From positions 1,543,912-1,607,911 of the forward strand of contig NZ_LT985808.1 of NCBI RefSeq assembly GCF_900291465.1: a stretch of 64,000 nucleotides of DNA, written 5' to 3'. Origin of the DNA: Bacteroides sp. Marseille-P3684. Its GTDB lineage: Bacteria; Bacteroidota; Bacteroidia; Bacteroidales; Bacteroidaceae. The translations under genes and the position numbers were made by a program. The first letter of the stretch is position 1. The number at the start of each line of letters is the position of its first letter. The notes under the pieces were generated by a model. It had not been told where the DNA came from, searched no databases, and saw nothing but the letters and a program-made list of their open reading frames with translations. Positions 53,774 to 62,221 of this stretch are shown one piece after another.

Positions 53774-55822
53774 ATGAAGAAAAGAATGATGCAAATGGCT
53801 ATGACTACAATGTTATTGACAGCTTGTGGCACGGCAAATAAGGAGGCTGTGCCGGCTGACGATTTTAAGTACACCGTGGAGCAGTTTGCCGACTTGCAGA
53901 TTCTGCGTTACAAGGTGAAGGACTTTGACAAGCTCACCTTGAAGCAGAAAGAGCTGGTCTACTACCTGTCGCAGGCTGCCCTCGAAGGTCGGGACATCCT
54001 GTACGACCAGAATGGCAAATACAACCTGACCATCCGCAAGATGCTGGAGACGGTCTACACCGACTATCAGGGAGACCGGGCGGACAGTAACTTCGTCAAC
54101 ATGGAGACTTACCTGAAACGGGTGTGGTTCTCCAACGGTATCCACCATCACTATGCAACCGACAAGTTTGTGCCGGGCTTCACGCAGGAGTTCTTCCGGG
54201 AAGCACTGAAGGGGGTCGATGCAGCCAAACTTCCGTTGGCGGAAGGACAGACCGTGGACCAGTTGTGCGACGAGGTGTTCCCCGTCATCTTCGATCCGGA
54301 TGTGATGAAGAAACGGGTCAATCAGGCTGATGGCGAAGACCTGATACTCACATCCGCCTGCAACTATTACGAAGGCGTGACTCAGGCTGAAGCCGAGGCG
54401 TTCTATAATAAGATGAAGAACCCTGCCGATACCATGCCGGTGATGTTCGGCATGAACAGCCGACTGGTGAAGGAGAACGGCAAAATCCATGAAAAGGTCT
54501 GGAAGGTCGGAGGGCTGTATGGCAAGGCTATCGAACGCATCGTCTACTGGTTGCGCAAAGCCGAGACCGTAGCGGAGGATGACCAGCAGAAGGCTGTCAT
54601 CGACAAGCTGATTGCGTTCTATACCACCGGAGACCTGAAGACGTTTGACGAGTACTCCATCCTGTGGGTGAACGAGCAGAATGCCAAGGTGGACTTTGTC
54701 AACGGCTTCATCGAAAGCTATGGAGACCCTCTCGGACTGAAGGCAAGCTGGGAGTCCATCGTCAACTTCAAGGATGAAGAGGCGACCAAGCGGACCGAAA
54801 CACTGAGTGCCAACGCCAAGTGGTTTGAGGAACACTCGCCGGTAGACAACCGCTTCAAGAAGGATACCGTGAACGGCATTACCGCCAAGGTCATCACGGC
54901 AGCCATCCTGGGTGGCGACCTCTATCCGTCGACAGCCATCGGAATCAACCTGCCCAACTCCAACTGGATCCGCAGTGTACACGGTTCGAAGTCGGTGACC
55001 ATCGGAAACCTGACCGATGCCTACAACAAGGCTGCCCACGGCAACGGGTTCAACGAGGAGTTCGTGTACAGCGATACCGAGCGCGCCTTGCTCGACAAGT
55101 ATGCCGACCTGACCAACGACCTGCATACTGACTTGCACGAATGCCTGGGACACGGTTCGGGACAATTGTTGCCGGGTGTTGACCAGGATGCCCTGAAAGC
55201 ATACGGGTCGACCATTGAGGAGGCACGTGCCGACCTCTTCGGTCTGTATTACCTGCCTGATGCCAAGATGGTGGAACTGGGACTGACTCCGGATGCGGAA
55301 GCTTACAAGGCGGAATATTACACCTACATGATGAACGGACTCATGACGCAGCTCGTGCGCATCGAACCGGGAAACAATGTGGAGGAAGCACACATGCGCA
55401 ACCGTCAGCTGATCGCCCGCTGGGCCTTCGAAAACGGCAAGGCGGACAACGTGGTGGAACTGGTTAAGAAGGACGGAAAAACCTATGTGAAGGTGAACGA
55501 CTATGAGAAGTTGCGTGCCCTCTTCGGCAAGCTCCTGGGAGAAATCCAACGCATCAAGTCGGAAGGTGACTTCGATGCAGCCCGCAACCTCGTGGAGACG
55601 TATGCCGTGAAGGTAGACCCTGAGTTGCACAAGGAGGTGCTTGCCCGCTATGAGAAACTTCACCTGGCTCCTTATAAGGGCTTTGTCAATCCGGTATACA
55701 CACCGGTGACCGACAAGGACGGCAACATCACCGACGTGAAGATTTCCTATGAGGAAGGTTATGCCGAGCAGATGTTGCGCTACAGCAAGGAGTATGCCAA
55801 CCTGCCTTACCGCAACGAATAA
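53774..55822 (+). CDS. M49-type dipeptidyl peptidase (DPP III-like) lipoprotein
   Basis: 682 residues from the ATG at 53774 (a GTG two codons earlier is also open). Lipoprotein signal KKRMMQMAMTTMLLTACGT. The zinc site is the M49 HExxxH form: LHTDLHECLGHGSGQLLPG (about 454-459), with EEARADLFGLYYLPD providing the further glutamate about 50 residues on. M49 enzymes remove dipeptides from the N-terminus of oligopeptides; lipidation would put it in the periplasm or at the outer membrane, where it could trim imported peptides. 170 bp after the AraC-type gene and 12 bp before the alkylation-repair gene. Confidence 0.93.
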   Translation: MKKRMMQMAMTTMLLTACGTANKEAVPADDFKYTVEQFADLQILRYKVKDFDKLTLKQKELVYYLSQAALEGRDILYDQNGKYNLTIRKMLETVYTDYQGDRADSNFVNMETYLKRVWFSNGIHHHYATDKFVPGFTQEFFREALKGVDAAKLPLAEGQTVDQLCDEVFPVIFDPDVMKKRVNQADGEDLILTSACNYYEGVTQAEAEAFYNKMKNPADTMPVMFGMNSRLVKENGKIHEKVWKVGGLYGKAIERIVYWLRKAETVAEDDQQKAVIDKLIAFYTTGDLKTFDEYSILWVNEQNAKVDFVNGFIESYGDPLGLKASWESIVNFKDEEATKRTETLSANAKWFEEHSPVDNRFKKDTVNGITAKVITAAILGGDLYPSTAIGINLPNSNWIRSVHGSKSVTIGNLTDAYNKAAHGNGFNEEFVYSDTERALLDKYADLTNDLHTDLHECLGHGSGQLLPGVDQDALKAYGSTIEEARADLFGLYYLPDAKMVELGLTPDAEAYKAEYYTYMMNGLMTQLVRIEPGNNVEEAHMRNRQLIARWAFENGKADNVVELVKKDGKTYVKVNDYEKLRALFGKLLGEIQRIKSEGDFDAARNLVETYAVKVDPELHKEVLARYEKLHLAPYKGFVNPVYTPVTDKDGNITDVKISYEEGYAEQMLRYSKEYANLPYRNE

Positions 55823-55834
55823 AGGAGTATACCC

Positions 55835-56500
55835 ATGATGGATTTGCAAGAAACGCTGAAGGACATCAAGACCCAGTTCCGCATGGGAATGAACGGTGTC
55901 ACTTCGAAAAGCATGCGCGACAAGGGGCTGGACTACAAACTCAACTTCGGTGTGGAAGTCCCCCGGTTGAAAGAGATCGCCGCCCGCTATGCGAAAGACC
56001 ATCAGCTGGCGCAGGCTCTCTGGAAAGAGAACATCCGCGAATCGAAGATACTGGCAGCCATGCTCCAGCCCGTCGACACCTTTTATCCCGAGATTGCGGA
56101 GATATGGGTGGAGGATATGCACTATCCCGAGCTGGCGGAACTGACTTGTCAGCACCTGTTCCAGTATCTGCCCTACGCTTCTGAAAAGGCGTTCGAGTGG
56201 ATTGCTGACGAACGTGAATACTTTGCAGCCTGCGGTTACCTGATTCTGGCGCGTCTGTTTACCCGCCACCAGGCACTCAGCGAACGTTCGGCAAACGAGT
56301 ATCTCGACCAGGTGGTTGCCGCACTTCAGTCCGGAACACCTTTCGTCCGTCGGTGTGCCTACGCTTCGCTGCTGAAATACGTACAGCAAGGGCAGGATGC
56401 AGGCAAAAAGGCCCTGGCAGCCCTGGCACCCCTGCAAGAGTCAGCCGATGAGACGCTGCGCAACCTTTATGAGGAAGTAAAACTTGAGACGGAGGGTTGA
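55835..56500 (+). CDS. DNA alkylation repair-type HEAT-repeat protein
   Basis: 221 residues, all helical: DLQETLKDIKTQFRMGMNGVTSKSMRDKGLDYKLNFGVEVPRLKEIA, LWKENIRESKILAAMLQPVDTFYPEIAEIWVEDMHYPELAELTCQHL and AFEWIADEREYFAACGYLILARL. This is the AlkC/AlkD-like DNA alkylation repair superfamily of HEAT repeats, usually 210-240 residues. Members of the group often are glycosylases that remove alkylated bases without flipping them; here the gene follows a peptidase at 12 bp, an operon of unrelated functions. Enzymatic activity is likely but not provable from sequence. Confidence 0.8.
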   Translation: MMDLQETLKDIKTQFRMGMNGVTSKSMRDKGLDYKLNFGVEVPRLKEIAARYAKDHQLAQALWKENIRESKILAAMLQPVDTFYPEIAEIWVEDMHYPELAELTCQHLFQYLPYASEKAFEWIADEREYFAACGYLILARLFTRHQALSERSANEYLDQVVAALQSGTPFVRRCAYASLLKYVQQGQDAGKKALAALAPLQESADETLRNLYEEVKLETEG

Positions 56501-56527
56501 ACTGCCGTCTGCATGACCTGACATATT

Positions 56528-56590
56528 CCGGCGAGCCGATGAAGGAGGACAGTACCGCTCCGTCCCCCTTTCGGCTCGCCGGCTTGTCTT
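56528..56590 (+). terminator. Hairpin after the alkylation-repair gene
   Basis: CCGGCGAGCCGA (56528-56539) pairs perfectly with TCGGCTCGCCGG (56571-56582). An internal GGAC/GTCC pair adds to the loop. The tail is only CTTGTCTTT, so release may need help. Confidence 0.65.
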
Positions 56591-56670
56591 TCCGACGGAC
56601 GATTCCGTCTTTTTTGCATCCGTCTCTTTCAAATATTCACAGGTTTCTTTTCTGTTTCAGCGAAAAGGCG

Positions 56671-56678
56671 TAATTTTG
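56671..56678 (+). promoter_or_regulatory. -7 element for the Fur-family gene
   Basis: TAATTTTG, 28 bp before the GTG at 56707. Confidence 0.55.
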
Positions 56679-56706
56679 CGCGTAAACCCTATGAGTTTGT
56701 TAAGAC

Positions 56707-57183
56707 GTGGACAATGTAAAAGATAGAGTCAAACAACTGTTTACCGAGTATCTTCGTGTCAATAAGCATCGCAAGACACCCGAGCGTTTTGCCATACTCG
56801 ATGCTATCTATTCCATTGACGGACATTTTGACATCGAAACCCTCTACGGCATCATGCTGAGCAAGGAGAACTTCCGTGTCAGCCGTGCCACGCTTTATAA
56901 CACCATCGTGCTGCTTCTCGACGCCAAGCTGCTCATCAAACATGCTTTCGGCAACACCGCCCAATACGAGAAGTCGTTCAATATCGAGACCCACCACCAC
57001 CTTATTTGTACCACTTGCGGACGAGTGTCTGAATTCCAGGACGAGGACCTGCAGACCCACATTGCACAGATGGACCTGAAGAAGTTCCAGATGTCGCACT
57101 ATTCGCTCTATATTTACGGGACATGCGGACGGTGTGCGGCTGCGGCGCGACGGAGGAAAAAACAAACCCCGGACAAGAAATGA
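56707..57183 (+). CDS. Fur-family transcriptional regulator
   Basis: 158 residues starting with GTG (the upstream codon in frame is a stop, TAA at 56701). Winged-helix portion: HRKTPERFAILDAIYSIDGHFDIETLYGIMLSKENFRVSRATLYNTIVLLLDAKLLIKHAFG. Metal portion: THHHLICTTCGRVSEFQDEDL and a second Cys pair in YGTCGRC, as in Fur, PerR and Zur. The number of cysteines fits a structural zinc site; which metal or peroxide it senses is not clear, so no gene symbol is given. purA starts 30 bp after its stop. Confidence 0.92.
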   Translation: MDNVKDRVKQLFTEYLRVNKHRKTPERFAILDAIYSIDGHFDIETLYGIMLSKENFRVSRATLYNTIVLLLDAKLLIKHAFGNTAQYEKSFNIETHHHLICTTCGRVSEFQDEDLQTHIAQMDLKKFQMSHYSLYIYGTCGRCAAAARRRKKQTPDKK

Positions 57184-57212
57184 CACAACATACTATAAAA
57201 AACAAAAAGATC

Positions 57213-58487
57213 ATGAAAGTAGACGTCTTGCTAGGACTCCAATGGGGAGACGAAGGCAAAGGTAAAGTTGTCGACGTGCTGACCCCGAACTATGACGTAG
57301 TAGCTCGTTTCCAAGGCGGACCGAATGCCGGTCATACGCTTGAGTTTGAAGGACAGAAATATGTGCTCCGCTCCATTCCCTCCGGAATCTTCCAGGGTGA
57401 CAAGGTGAACATCATCGGCAACGGTGTAGTGCTCGACCCGGCCCTCTTCAAGGCGGAAGCCGAGGCGCTCGAAGCGTCGGGACACGACCTGAAGGAACGC
57501 CTTCACATTTCAAAGAAAGCCCATCTCATATTGCCTACCCACCGCATTCTCGATGCTGCCTATGAGGCTGCCAAGGGAGCTGCCAAGGTGGGAACCACCG
57601 GAAAGGGTATCGGACCGACCTACACCGACAAGGTGAGCCGGAACGGATTGCGCGTGGGGGACATCCTGCATGATTTCGAGAAGAAGTATGCAGCAGCCAA
57701 GGCACGTCACGAACAGATTCTCAAGAGCCTGAACTATGAGTACGACATCACCCAGCTGGAAAAGGAATGGATGGAAGGTATCGAATACCTGAAGCGTTTC
57801 CACCTGGTGGACAGCGAGCATGAAATCAACAACCTCTTGAAAGACGGGAAGTCAGTGCTTTGTGAAGGAGCACAGGGAACGATGCTCGATGTGGACTTCG
57901 GTTCCTATCCTTTCGTGACTTCCTCCAATACGGTGTGTGCAGGCGCCTGCACGGGTCTCGGTGTGGCTCCGAACAAAATCGGCGAAGTCTTCGGCATCAT
58001 GAAGGCCTATTGTACCCGTGTGGGTAGCGGTCCGTTCCCTACGGAGCTGTTTGACGAGACGGGAAAGACCATCCGTGCCATCGGCCACGAATATGGCGCC
58101 GTGACCGGACGTGAACGTCGTTGCGGCTGGATTGACCTGGTTGCCCTGAAGTATGCCATTATGGTCAACGGGGTGACCCAGCTCATCATGATGAAGAGCG
58201 ATGTGCTCGACGGATTCGACACCGTGAAGGCATGCGTGTCCTACAAGGTGAACGGCGAAGAAATCGATTACTTCCCCTATGACATCAACGAGGGTATCGA
58301 GCCGGTTTATGTGGAGATGCCGGGATGGAAGACCGACATGACGAAGATGACCAGTGAAGACGAGTTCCCCGAGGAATTCAATGCCTACATGTCGTTCCTG
58401 GAGTCGGAACTGGAGACACCCATCAAGATTGTCTCCGTGGGTCCTGACCGCGAACAGACCATCGTACGTTATACGGAAAAAGACTGA
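57213..58487 (+). CDS. purA: Adenylosuccinate synthetase
   Basis: GTP-dependent joining of IMP and aspartate, the first step from IMP to AMP. The ATG at 57213 gives 424 residues starting MKVDVLLGLQWGDEGKGKVVDVL, with the catalytic Asp and the phosphate loop in GDEGKGK. Others: GPNAGHTLEFEGQKYVL (His of the active site), TGKGIGPTYTDKVSRNGLRVGD, EGAQGTMLDVDFGSYPFVTSSNT and GRERRCGWIDLV. The frame runs 30 codons upstream into the end of the Fur-family gene, but without homology. The two genes are 30 bp apart and may be one transcript. Confidence 0.98.
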   Translation: MKVDVLLGLQWGDEGKGKVVDVLTPNYDVVARFQGGPNAGHTLEFEGQKYVLRSIPSGIFQGDKVNIIGNGVVLDPALFKAEAEALEASGHDLKERLHISKKAHLILPTHRILDAAYEAAKGAAKVGTTGKGIGPTYTDKVSRNGLRVGDILHDFEKKYAAAKARHEQILKSLNYEYDITQLEKEWMEGIEYLKRFHLVDSEHEINNLLKDGKSVLCEGAQGTMLDVDFGSYPFVTSSNTVCAGACTGLGVAPNKIGEVFGIMKAYCTRVGSGPFPTELFDETGKTIRAIGHEYGAVTGRERRCGWIDLVALKYAIMVNGVTQLIMMKSDVLDGFDTVKACVSYKVNGEEIDYFPYDINEGIEPVYVEMPGWKTDMTKMTSEDEFPEEFNAYMSFLESELETPIKIVSVGPDREQTIVRYTEKD

Positions 58488-58564
58488 ACCGCCCACGATG
58501 GAGGGTAGCAACCGGGTGCTTGCTGACACCGGCTGTGCCCCGTCGGTGCGGATACCAAGAAACG

Positions 58565-58618
58565 AAGACACGGAGGAAACAGGGGAAGCCCGGGTTTCAT
58601 CCGTGTCTTTTACTTTTT
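58565..58618 (+). terminator. Terminator after purA
   Basis: AAGACACGGA (58565-58574) pairs with TCCGTGTCTT (58600-58609); TTTACTTTTTTT follows. Confidence 0.85.
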
Positions 58619-58674
58619 TTACTAAAACATTCCCAAAAAGCCTCTGTATAAATGGCAGTTCCTGCCTGAATTCC

Positions 58675-58682
58675 TATCTTTG
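58675..58682 (+). promoter_or_regulatory. -7 element for the zinc metallopeptidase gene
   Basis: TATCTTTG, 54 bp before the ATG at 58737. Confidence 0.6.
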
Positions 58683-58736
58683 GCACATCGTTTGCTTTTC
58701 CTTAAACAGATTAATCATTAAACACATAGAAACATT

Positions 58737-59420
58737 ATGATTGGATATTGGATATTGTTTGGTGCCATTGCCGTCATCAGCTACCTGGTGCAGGCAAATT
58801 TGAAGAACAAGTTTGAACGCTACTCGAAGATTCCCACCGAGAACGGAATGACCGGGCGCGAGATTGCCCTGAAGATGCTTCACGACAACGGCATCTATGA
58901 CGTGCAGGTGACTCATACGCCAGGCATGTTGACCGACCACTACAATCCGATGAACAAGACGGTCAACCTCAGTGAAGGCGTCTATGCCAGCAACAGTGTG
59001 GCTGCCGCTGCGGTGGCTGCCCATGAATGCGGACACGCCGTGCAGCATGCCCGTGCCTATGCTCCGTTGCGGCTGCGTTCGGCATTGGTACCCATCGTGC
59101 AGTTTTCGTCAGGCATCGTACCTTGGATTCTGCTCATCGGCATGCTCACCCTTCAGGTGTTTAAGGGACTGATGTTGTTGGGCATCATCCTGTTTGCCAT
59201 GACGACGCTGTTCAGCTTTGTTACCCTTCCGGTGGAGATTGACGCCAGCCGACGTGCCTTGGCATGGCTCAACAGTGCCGGCATCACGACTGTCCGCACC
59301 CACGACAAGGCTACGGATGCATTGCGGTCTGCCGCTTATACCTACGTCATTGCCGCACTCAGCTCGCTTGCCACATTACTTTATTACGTGATGATTTACC
59401 TGGGCGGACGTCGCGAATAA
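58737..59420 (+). CDS. YugP-like membrane zinc metallopeptidase
   Basis: 227 residues. One membrane helix at the N-terminus (MIGYWILFGAIAVISYLVQ), the zinc motif AAHECGHAVQH (about 95-105) in a soluble stretch, then two helices (IVPWILLIGMLTLQVFKGLMLLGIILFAMTTLF) and a last one near the end (YVIAALSSLATLLYYVMIYLG). This is the Zn_peptidase_2/YugP pattern, a family of unknown substrate. It has its own promoter and a terminator shared with the following gene. Confidence 0.88.
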   Translation: MIGYWILFGAIAVISYLVQANLKNKFERYSKIPTENGMTGREIALKMLHDNGIYDVQVTHTPGMLTDHYNPMNKTVNLSEGVYASNSVAAAAVAAHECGHAVQHARAYAPLRLRSALVPIVQFSSGIVPWILLIGMLTLQVFKGLMLLGIILFAMTTLFSFVTLPVEIDASRRALAWLNSAGITTVRTHDKATDALRSAAYTYVIAALSSLATLLYYVMIYLGGRRE

Positions 59421-59449
59421 GTCCTCCCTGATACAGACTTTGATACAGG

Positions 59450-59524
59450 AAGCTGTTTTGAATCCTTGCCTGTTTGCGTCCCGGAGTCGGATGCAGGAGG
59501 AAGGGGATTCAAAACGGCTTTTTT
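59450..59524. terminator. Bidirectional terminator between the YugP-like and GT51 genes
   Basis: AAGCTGTTTTGAATCC (59450-59465) pairs with GGATTCAAAACGGCTT (59505-59520), one mismatch or wobble. A T-run follows at 59518-59525 on the plus strand. The stop codon of the GT51 gene (59509-59511) lies inside the right arm. Confidence 0.8.
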
Positions 59525-61482
59525 ATTTCCGGTTCCGTCAGAGAGACCGAATCGCGTGCAATGATGTCCTTGGCAGGACCGGTCACCTGGATGACGGGAC
59601 GGATCTGTTCGGCTTCAGCTTCCGTGATAAGTCCCTTTTTGGCCAATCGGTCGGCAATGAGGTGGTAGTAGCCGGAGAGACTCTCACGCAGGTTGCCTTC
59701 CGCATCAAACGAACTGCGGAAGTGCTTGGGCTTGGGGACGATGGATGCCAGGAAGATGGCTTCTTCCGTACTGAGTTCGGAGGGACGCTTGTTGAAGTAG
59801 AAGTGTGAAGCCTCGGCGGCTCCGTAGACCAGCGGTCCCCATTCGATGATGTTCATGTAGACTTCATACATACGCTCCTTCGAGGTCAGTCCCTGGTTTT
59901 CGATGAGCCACACGATGAGTGCTTCCTCCAGCTTGCGGGTGATGTTCTTCTGACGGTTGAGAAACACATTCTTCACCAGTTGCATGCTGATGGTGCTGCC
60001 TCCTCGGGCGAACTTCCGCTTCTTCAAGTCCTCGATGAGCGCCTCGCGCAGGGCATCGATCAGGAAGCCGCGGTGGTAGAAGAAGGCCCCGTCTTCACTC
60101 TGCATCACTGCCATTTGCAGCAAGGGGGAGATTTGGCTGAGGGGTATGAAGTGCTCCCACGACGGACCGATGGGGAAGGTGCGGACGGGACGCCCGTTCT
60201 CGTAAGCCGTGTATTCGAACTCGCCGTTCATCTTGCTCAGGTTGGCGTTGCCGTAACGGACGATGCGGAAATTCTTCTTTTGCAGCTCCGACTCCAGCTT
60301 CAGGCTGTCAAGGCAGGCAAAGTCGACGTCGAGCAATCCGTGGTACGCCAGTTCGCCTTCCGTCTGGATGCCGTCGAGGGTGTCAAAGAGTCCTTTGGGC
60401 AGGGAGCCGAAGAGGTCCTGCGAGGGGAACCACGGACGGTTGACCGATGCCCGGACATGCCACCGTTCCAGGGGCGAGAGCCGTGTGTCGGACCGATGGG
60501 TGAGGCAGAGGTAGGGATGGAACGTCAGCCGGTTGAAACGCACGGTGCTGGTGCTGTCCAGCTCGATGTCCTGCGGACGGAAGTTCAGGCGGCAGTCCAG
60601 TGTGCCGCGGTCGAGGCGAACGGTATCAGGCGACAGTGCCGGATGGAACACCTGCAGTCCGGCGACGTGTGTCCGTCCGTTGAGTTGCGTGAGGCTGCTT
60701 CCGCCACTTGTCTCCGTCAGTCGGCAGGTCAGGGTGTCGAGCCGGATGTCTGCCCCAATGCGGCGTTGCAGGTAGGGCAGTCGCAGAGGCTGGCGTCCGT
60801 CAGCTGACAGACAGACGTCGATGTTGCGTTCCGAGGGGGACAGCTGTCCGCTCAAGGTCCATTGCTGGGTGGGGAGGGAGTCTTCCGTGATGGAGAGGTG
60901 AGTCCGGAAGCGGTTGTTCTCGATGAGCAGTTCGGGCAGACGGAGGGTGACACCGTGGGTGTTGTGCCGTTCGCGGATGCAGACGTTGCTGATGCGTCCG
61001 TTGTCGGGCACCCGTCCGTAGAGCCAGCTCAGGAGTGTGTGCATGCGGGTGGCATAGTTGGCTGTCCGGTCGGACGATTCCTGTGTGCCGCTGTCGGTTC
61101 CACGGAAGAGGAAGTCATAGTTGGCGGTGGAGTCGTTCTTCAACAGGTTGGCGGACAGTCCGTCCAGGGTGACTGTCTTGACCCATATCTCTCCTTGGAT
61201 GAGTTTCCACAAGCTGAGTTTCAGGTCGAGCTGTTGCAGGGTGAGCAGGGTGTCTCGTCCGTCAGGGACGACCGTCAAGCCACGGAGACAGACCGTGTTG
61301 AGCCCTTCGAGACCCAGCGATTGGTAGCCGACGTGCAGACCGTAGTGCTGTTCCAGAGCAGAGATGTGCTGTCCTGCCATACGTCGGAGGAAGGAATCCT
61401 TGGCGGCAAAGAGCACACCGACGCCAATCACGATTGCCGCTCCGGCTATCCCGGCAGCAATCTTCCAATGTCGTTGAAGCAT
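59509..61482 (-). CDS. GT51 peptidoglycan glycosyltransferase with a long AsmA-like N-terminal part
   Basis: 657 residues. One N-terminal membrane helix (IAAGIAGAAIVIGVGVLFAA), then about 400 residues of beta-rich sequence like AsmA-type proteins (GLHVGYQSLGLEGLNTVCLRGLTVVPDGRDTLLTLQQLDLKLSLWKLIQGEIWVKTVTLDGLSANLL). From about 440 it becomes a GT51 transglycosylase: LLQMAVMQSEDGAFFYHRG (catalytic Glu), FARGGSTISMQLVKNVFLNRQKN and EALIVWLIENQGLTSKERMYEVYMNIIEWGPLVYGAAEASHFYF. It has no transpeptidase domain. It would extend glycan strands at the outer face of the inner membrane; the AsmA-like part may reach or scaffold in the periplasm. This arrangement is far from the usual 240-residue MtgA. 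Confidence 0.88.
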   Translation of the reverse strand: MLQRHWKIAAGIAGAAIVIGVGVLFAAKDSFLRRMAGQHISALEQHYGLHVGYQSLGLEGLNTVCLRGLTVVPDGRDTLLTLQQLDLKLSLWKLIQGEIWVKTVTLDGLSANLLKNDSTANYDFLFRGTDSGTQESSDRTANYATRMHTLLSWLYGRVPDNGRISNVCIRERHNTHGVTLRLPELLIENNRFRTHLSITEDSLPTQQWTLSGQLSPSERNIDVCLSADGRQPLRLPYLQRRIGADIRLDTLTCRLTETSGGSSLTQLNGRTHVAGLQVFHPALSPDTVRLDRGTLDCRLNFRPQDIELDSTSTVRFNRLTFHPYLCLTHRSDTRLSPLERWHVRASVNRPWFPSQDLFGSLPKGLFDTLDGIQTEGELAYHGLLDVDFACLDSLKLESELQKKNFRIVRYGNANLSKMNGEFEYTAYENGRPVRTFPIGPSWEHFIPLSQISPLLQMAVMQSEDGAFFYHRGFLIDALREALIEDLKKRKFARGGSTISMQLVKNVFLNRQKNITRKLEEALIVWLIENQGLTSKERMYEVYMNIIEWGPLVYGAAEASHFYFNKRPSELSTEEAIFLASIVPKPKHFRSSFDAEGNLRESLSGYYHLIADRLAKKGLITEAEAEQIRPVIQVTGPAKDIIARDSVSLTEPEIKKPF

Positions 61483-61508
61483 GTTTGTTTCTATACGTTT
61501 TGCGGCTG

Positions 61509-61516
61509 CAAAAGTA
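61509..61516 (-). promoter_or_regulatory. -7 element for the GT51 gene
   Basis: Minus-strand TACTTTTG, 26 bp before the GT51 ATG at 61482. Confidence 0.55.
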
Positions 61517-61569
61517 GTCTAAAGCAAGGACTTGGACGAATGATTGGGAGGGAAATCGAATATTTTGCC

Positions 61570-61577
61570 TACCTTTG
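61570..61577 (+). promoter_or_regulatory. -7 element for the HD-domain gene
   Basis: TACCTTTG, 18 bp before the ATG at 61596. Confidence 0.55.
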
Positions 61578-61595
61578 CGCAAACAACGAACATCT

Positions 61596-62132
61596 ATGAA
61601 TGCATTAGCCCTCATCGACAAATACTATCCCGTTGAAAACGAGTTGAAACACATCCTGTTGGTGCATAGCCGTTCGGTGGCAGACAAGGCGTTGCAGGTG
61701 GCGGACCGCCATCCCGAGCTTCTGTTGGACCGCCAATTCCTGGAAGAAGCCTCCCTGCTTCATGACATCGGTATTTTCCTGACGCATGCCCCCGGTATCT
61801 GTTGCCTGGGTGACAAGCCCTACATCTGCCACGGTTCGTTGGGAGCGGACCTGGTGCGTGCCGAGGGGTTCCCCCGCCATGCTTTGGTATGCGAACGCCA
61901 TACCGGAACCGGACTCTCGCTGGAGCAGATTGTGCGCGAACAGTTGCCCGTTCCCCATCGCGACATGCTCCCCGTCAGTCTGGAGGAGCAGGTCATCTGC
62001 TTTGCCGATAAATTCTTCTCAAAGACCCATTTGGACCGGGAGAAAAGCGTAGAAAAAGTCTTACGTAGCCTGGCTCCTTTCGGGGAGGAAGGAGTGGAGC
62101 GTTTCAAGGAGTGGTGCGAGCGCTTTCTTTAA
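61596..62132 (+). CDS. HD-domain phosphohydrolase
   Basis: 178 residues from the ATG at 61596; the frame is open 7 codons upstream, but that falls in the promoter. The HD signatures are LVHSRSVADKAL (first His), EEASLLHDIGIF (His-Asp pair), and the later His in CERHTGTGLS and Asp in VICFADKFFS. HD proteins cut phosphoester bonds in nucleotides or related molecules; it resembles small uncharacterised hydrolases, and the substrate is unknown. It is 89 bp upstream of the LptD-like gene, whose own promoter lies in the gap. Confidence 0.88.
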   Translation: MNALALIDKYYPVENELKHILLVHSRSVADKALQVADRHPELLLDRQFLEEASLLHDIGIFLTHAPGICCLGDKPYICHGSLGADLVRAEGFPRHALVCERHTGTGLSLEQIVREQLPVPHRDMLPVSLEEQVICFADKFFSKTHLDREKSVEKVLRSLAPFGEEGVERFKEWCERFL

Positions 62133-62189
62133 CACCTAAAAATCAATAAAATTAGAAGCTCTCATTTCTTACCATTGGTGGATAATATG

Positions 62190-62197
62190 TAATTTTG
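62190..62197 (+). promoter_or_regulatory. -7 element for the LptD-like gene
   Basis: TAATTTTG, 24 bp before the ATG at 62222. Confidence 0.55.
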
Positions 62198-62221
62198 CCG
62201 ACCAACTGTAATAAGGGATTG

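Noticed and set aside
53813-56437. 874-codon minus-strand frame
   Set aside because: Shadow of the M49 peptidase and repair genes, whose motifs are on the plus strand.
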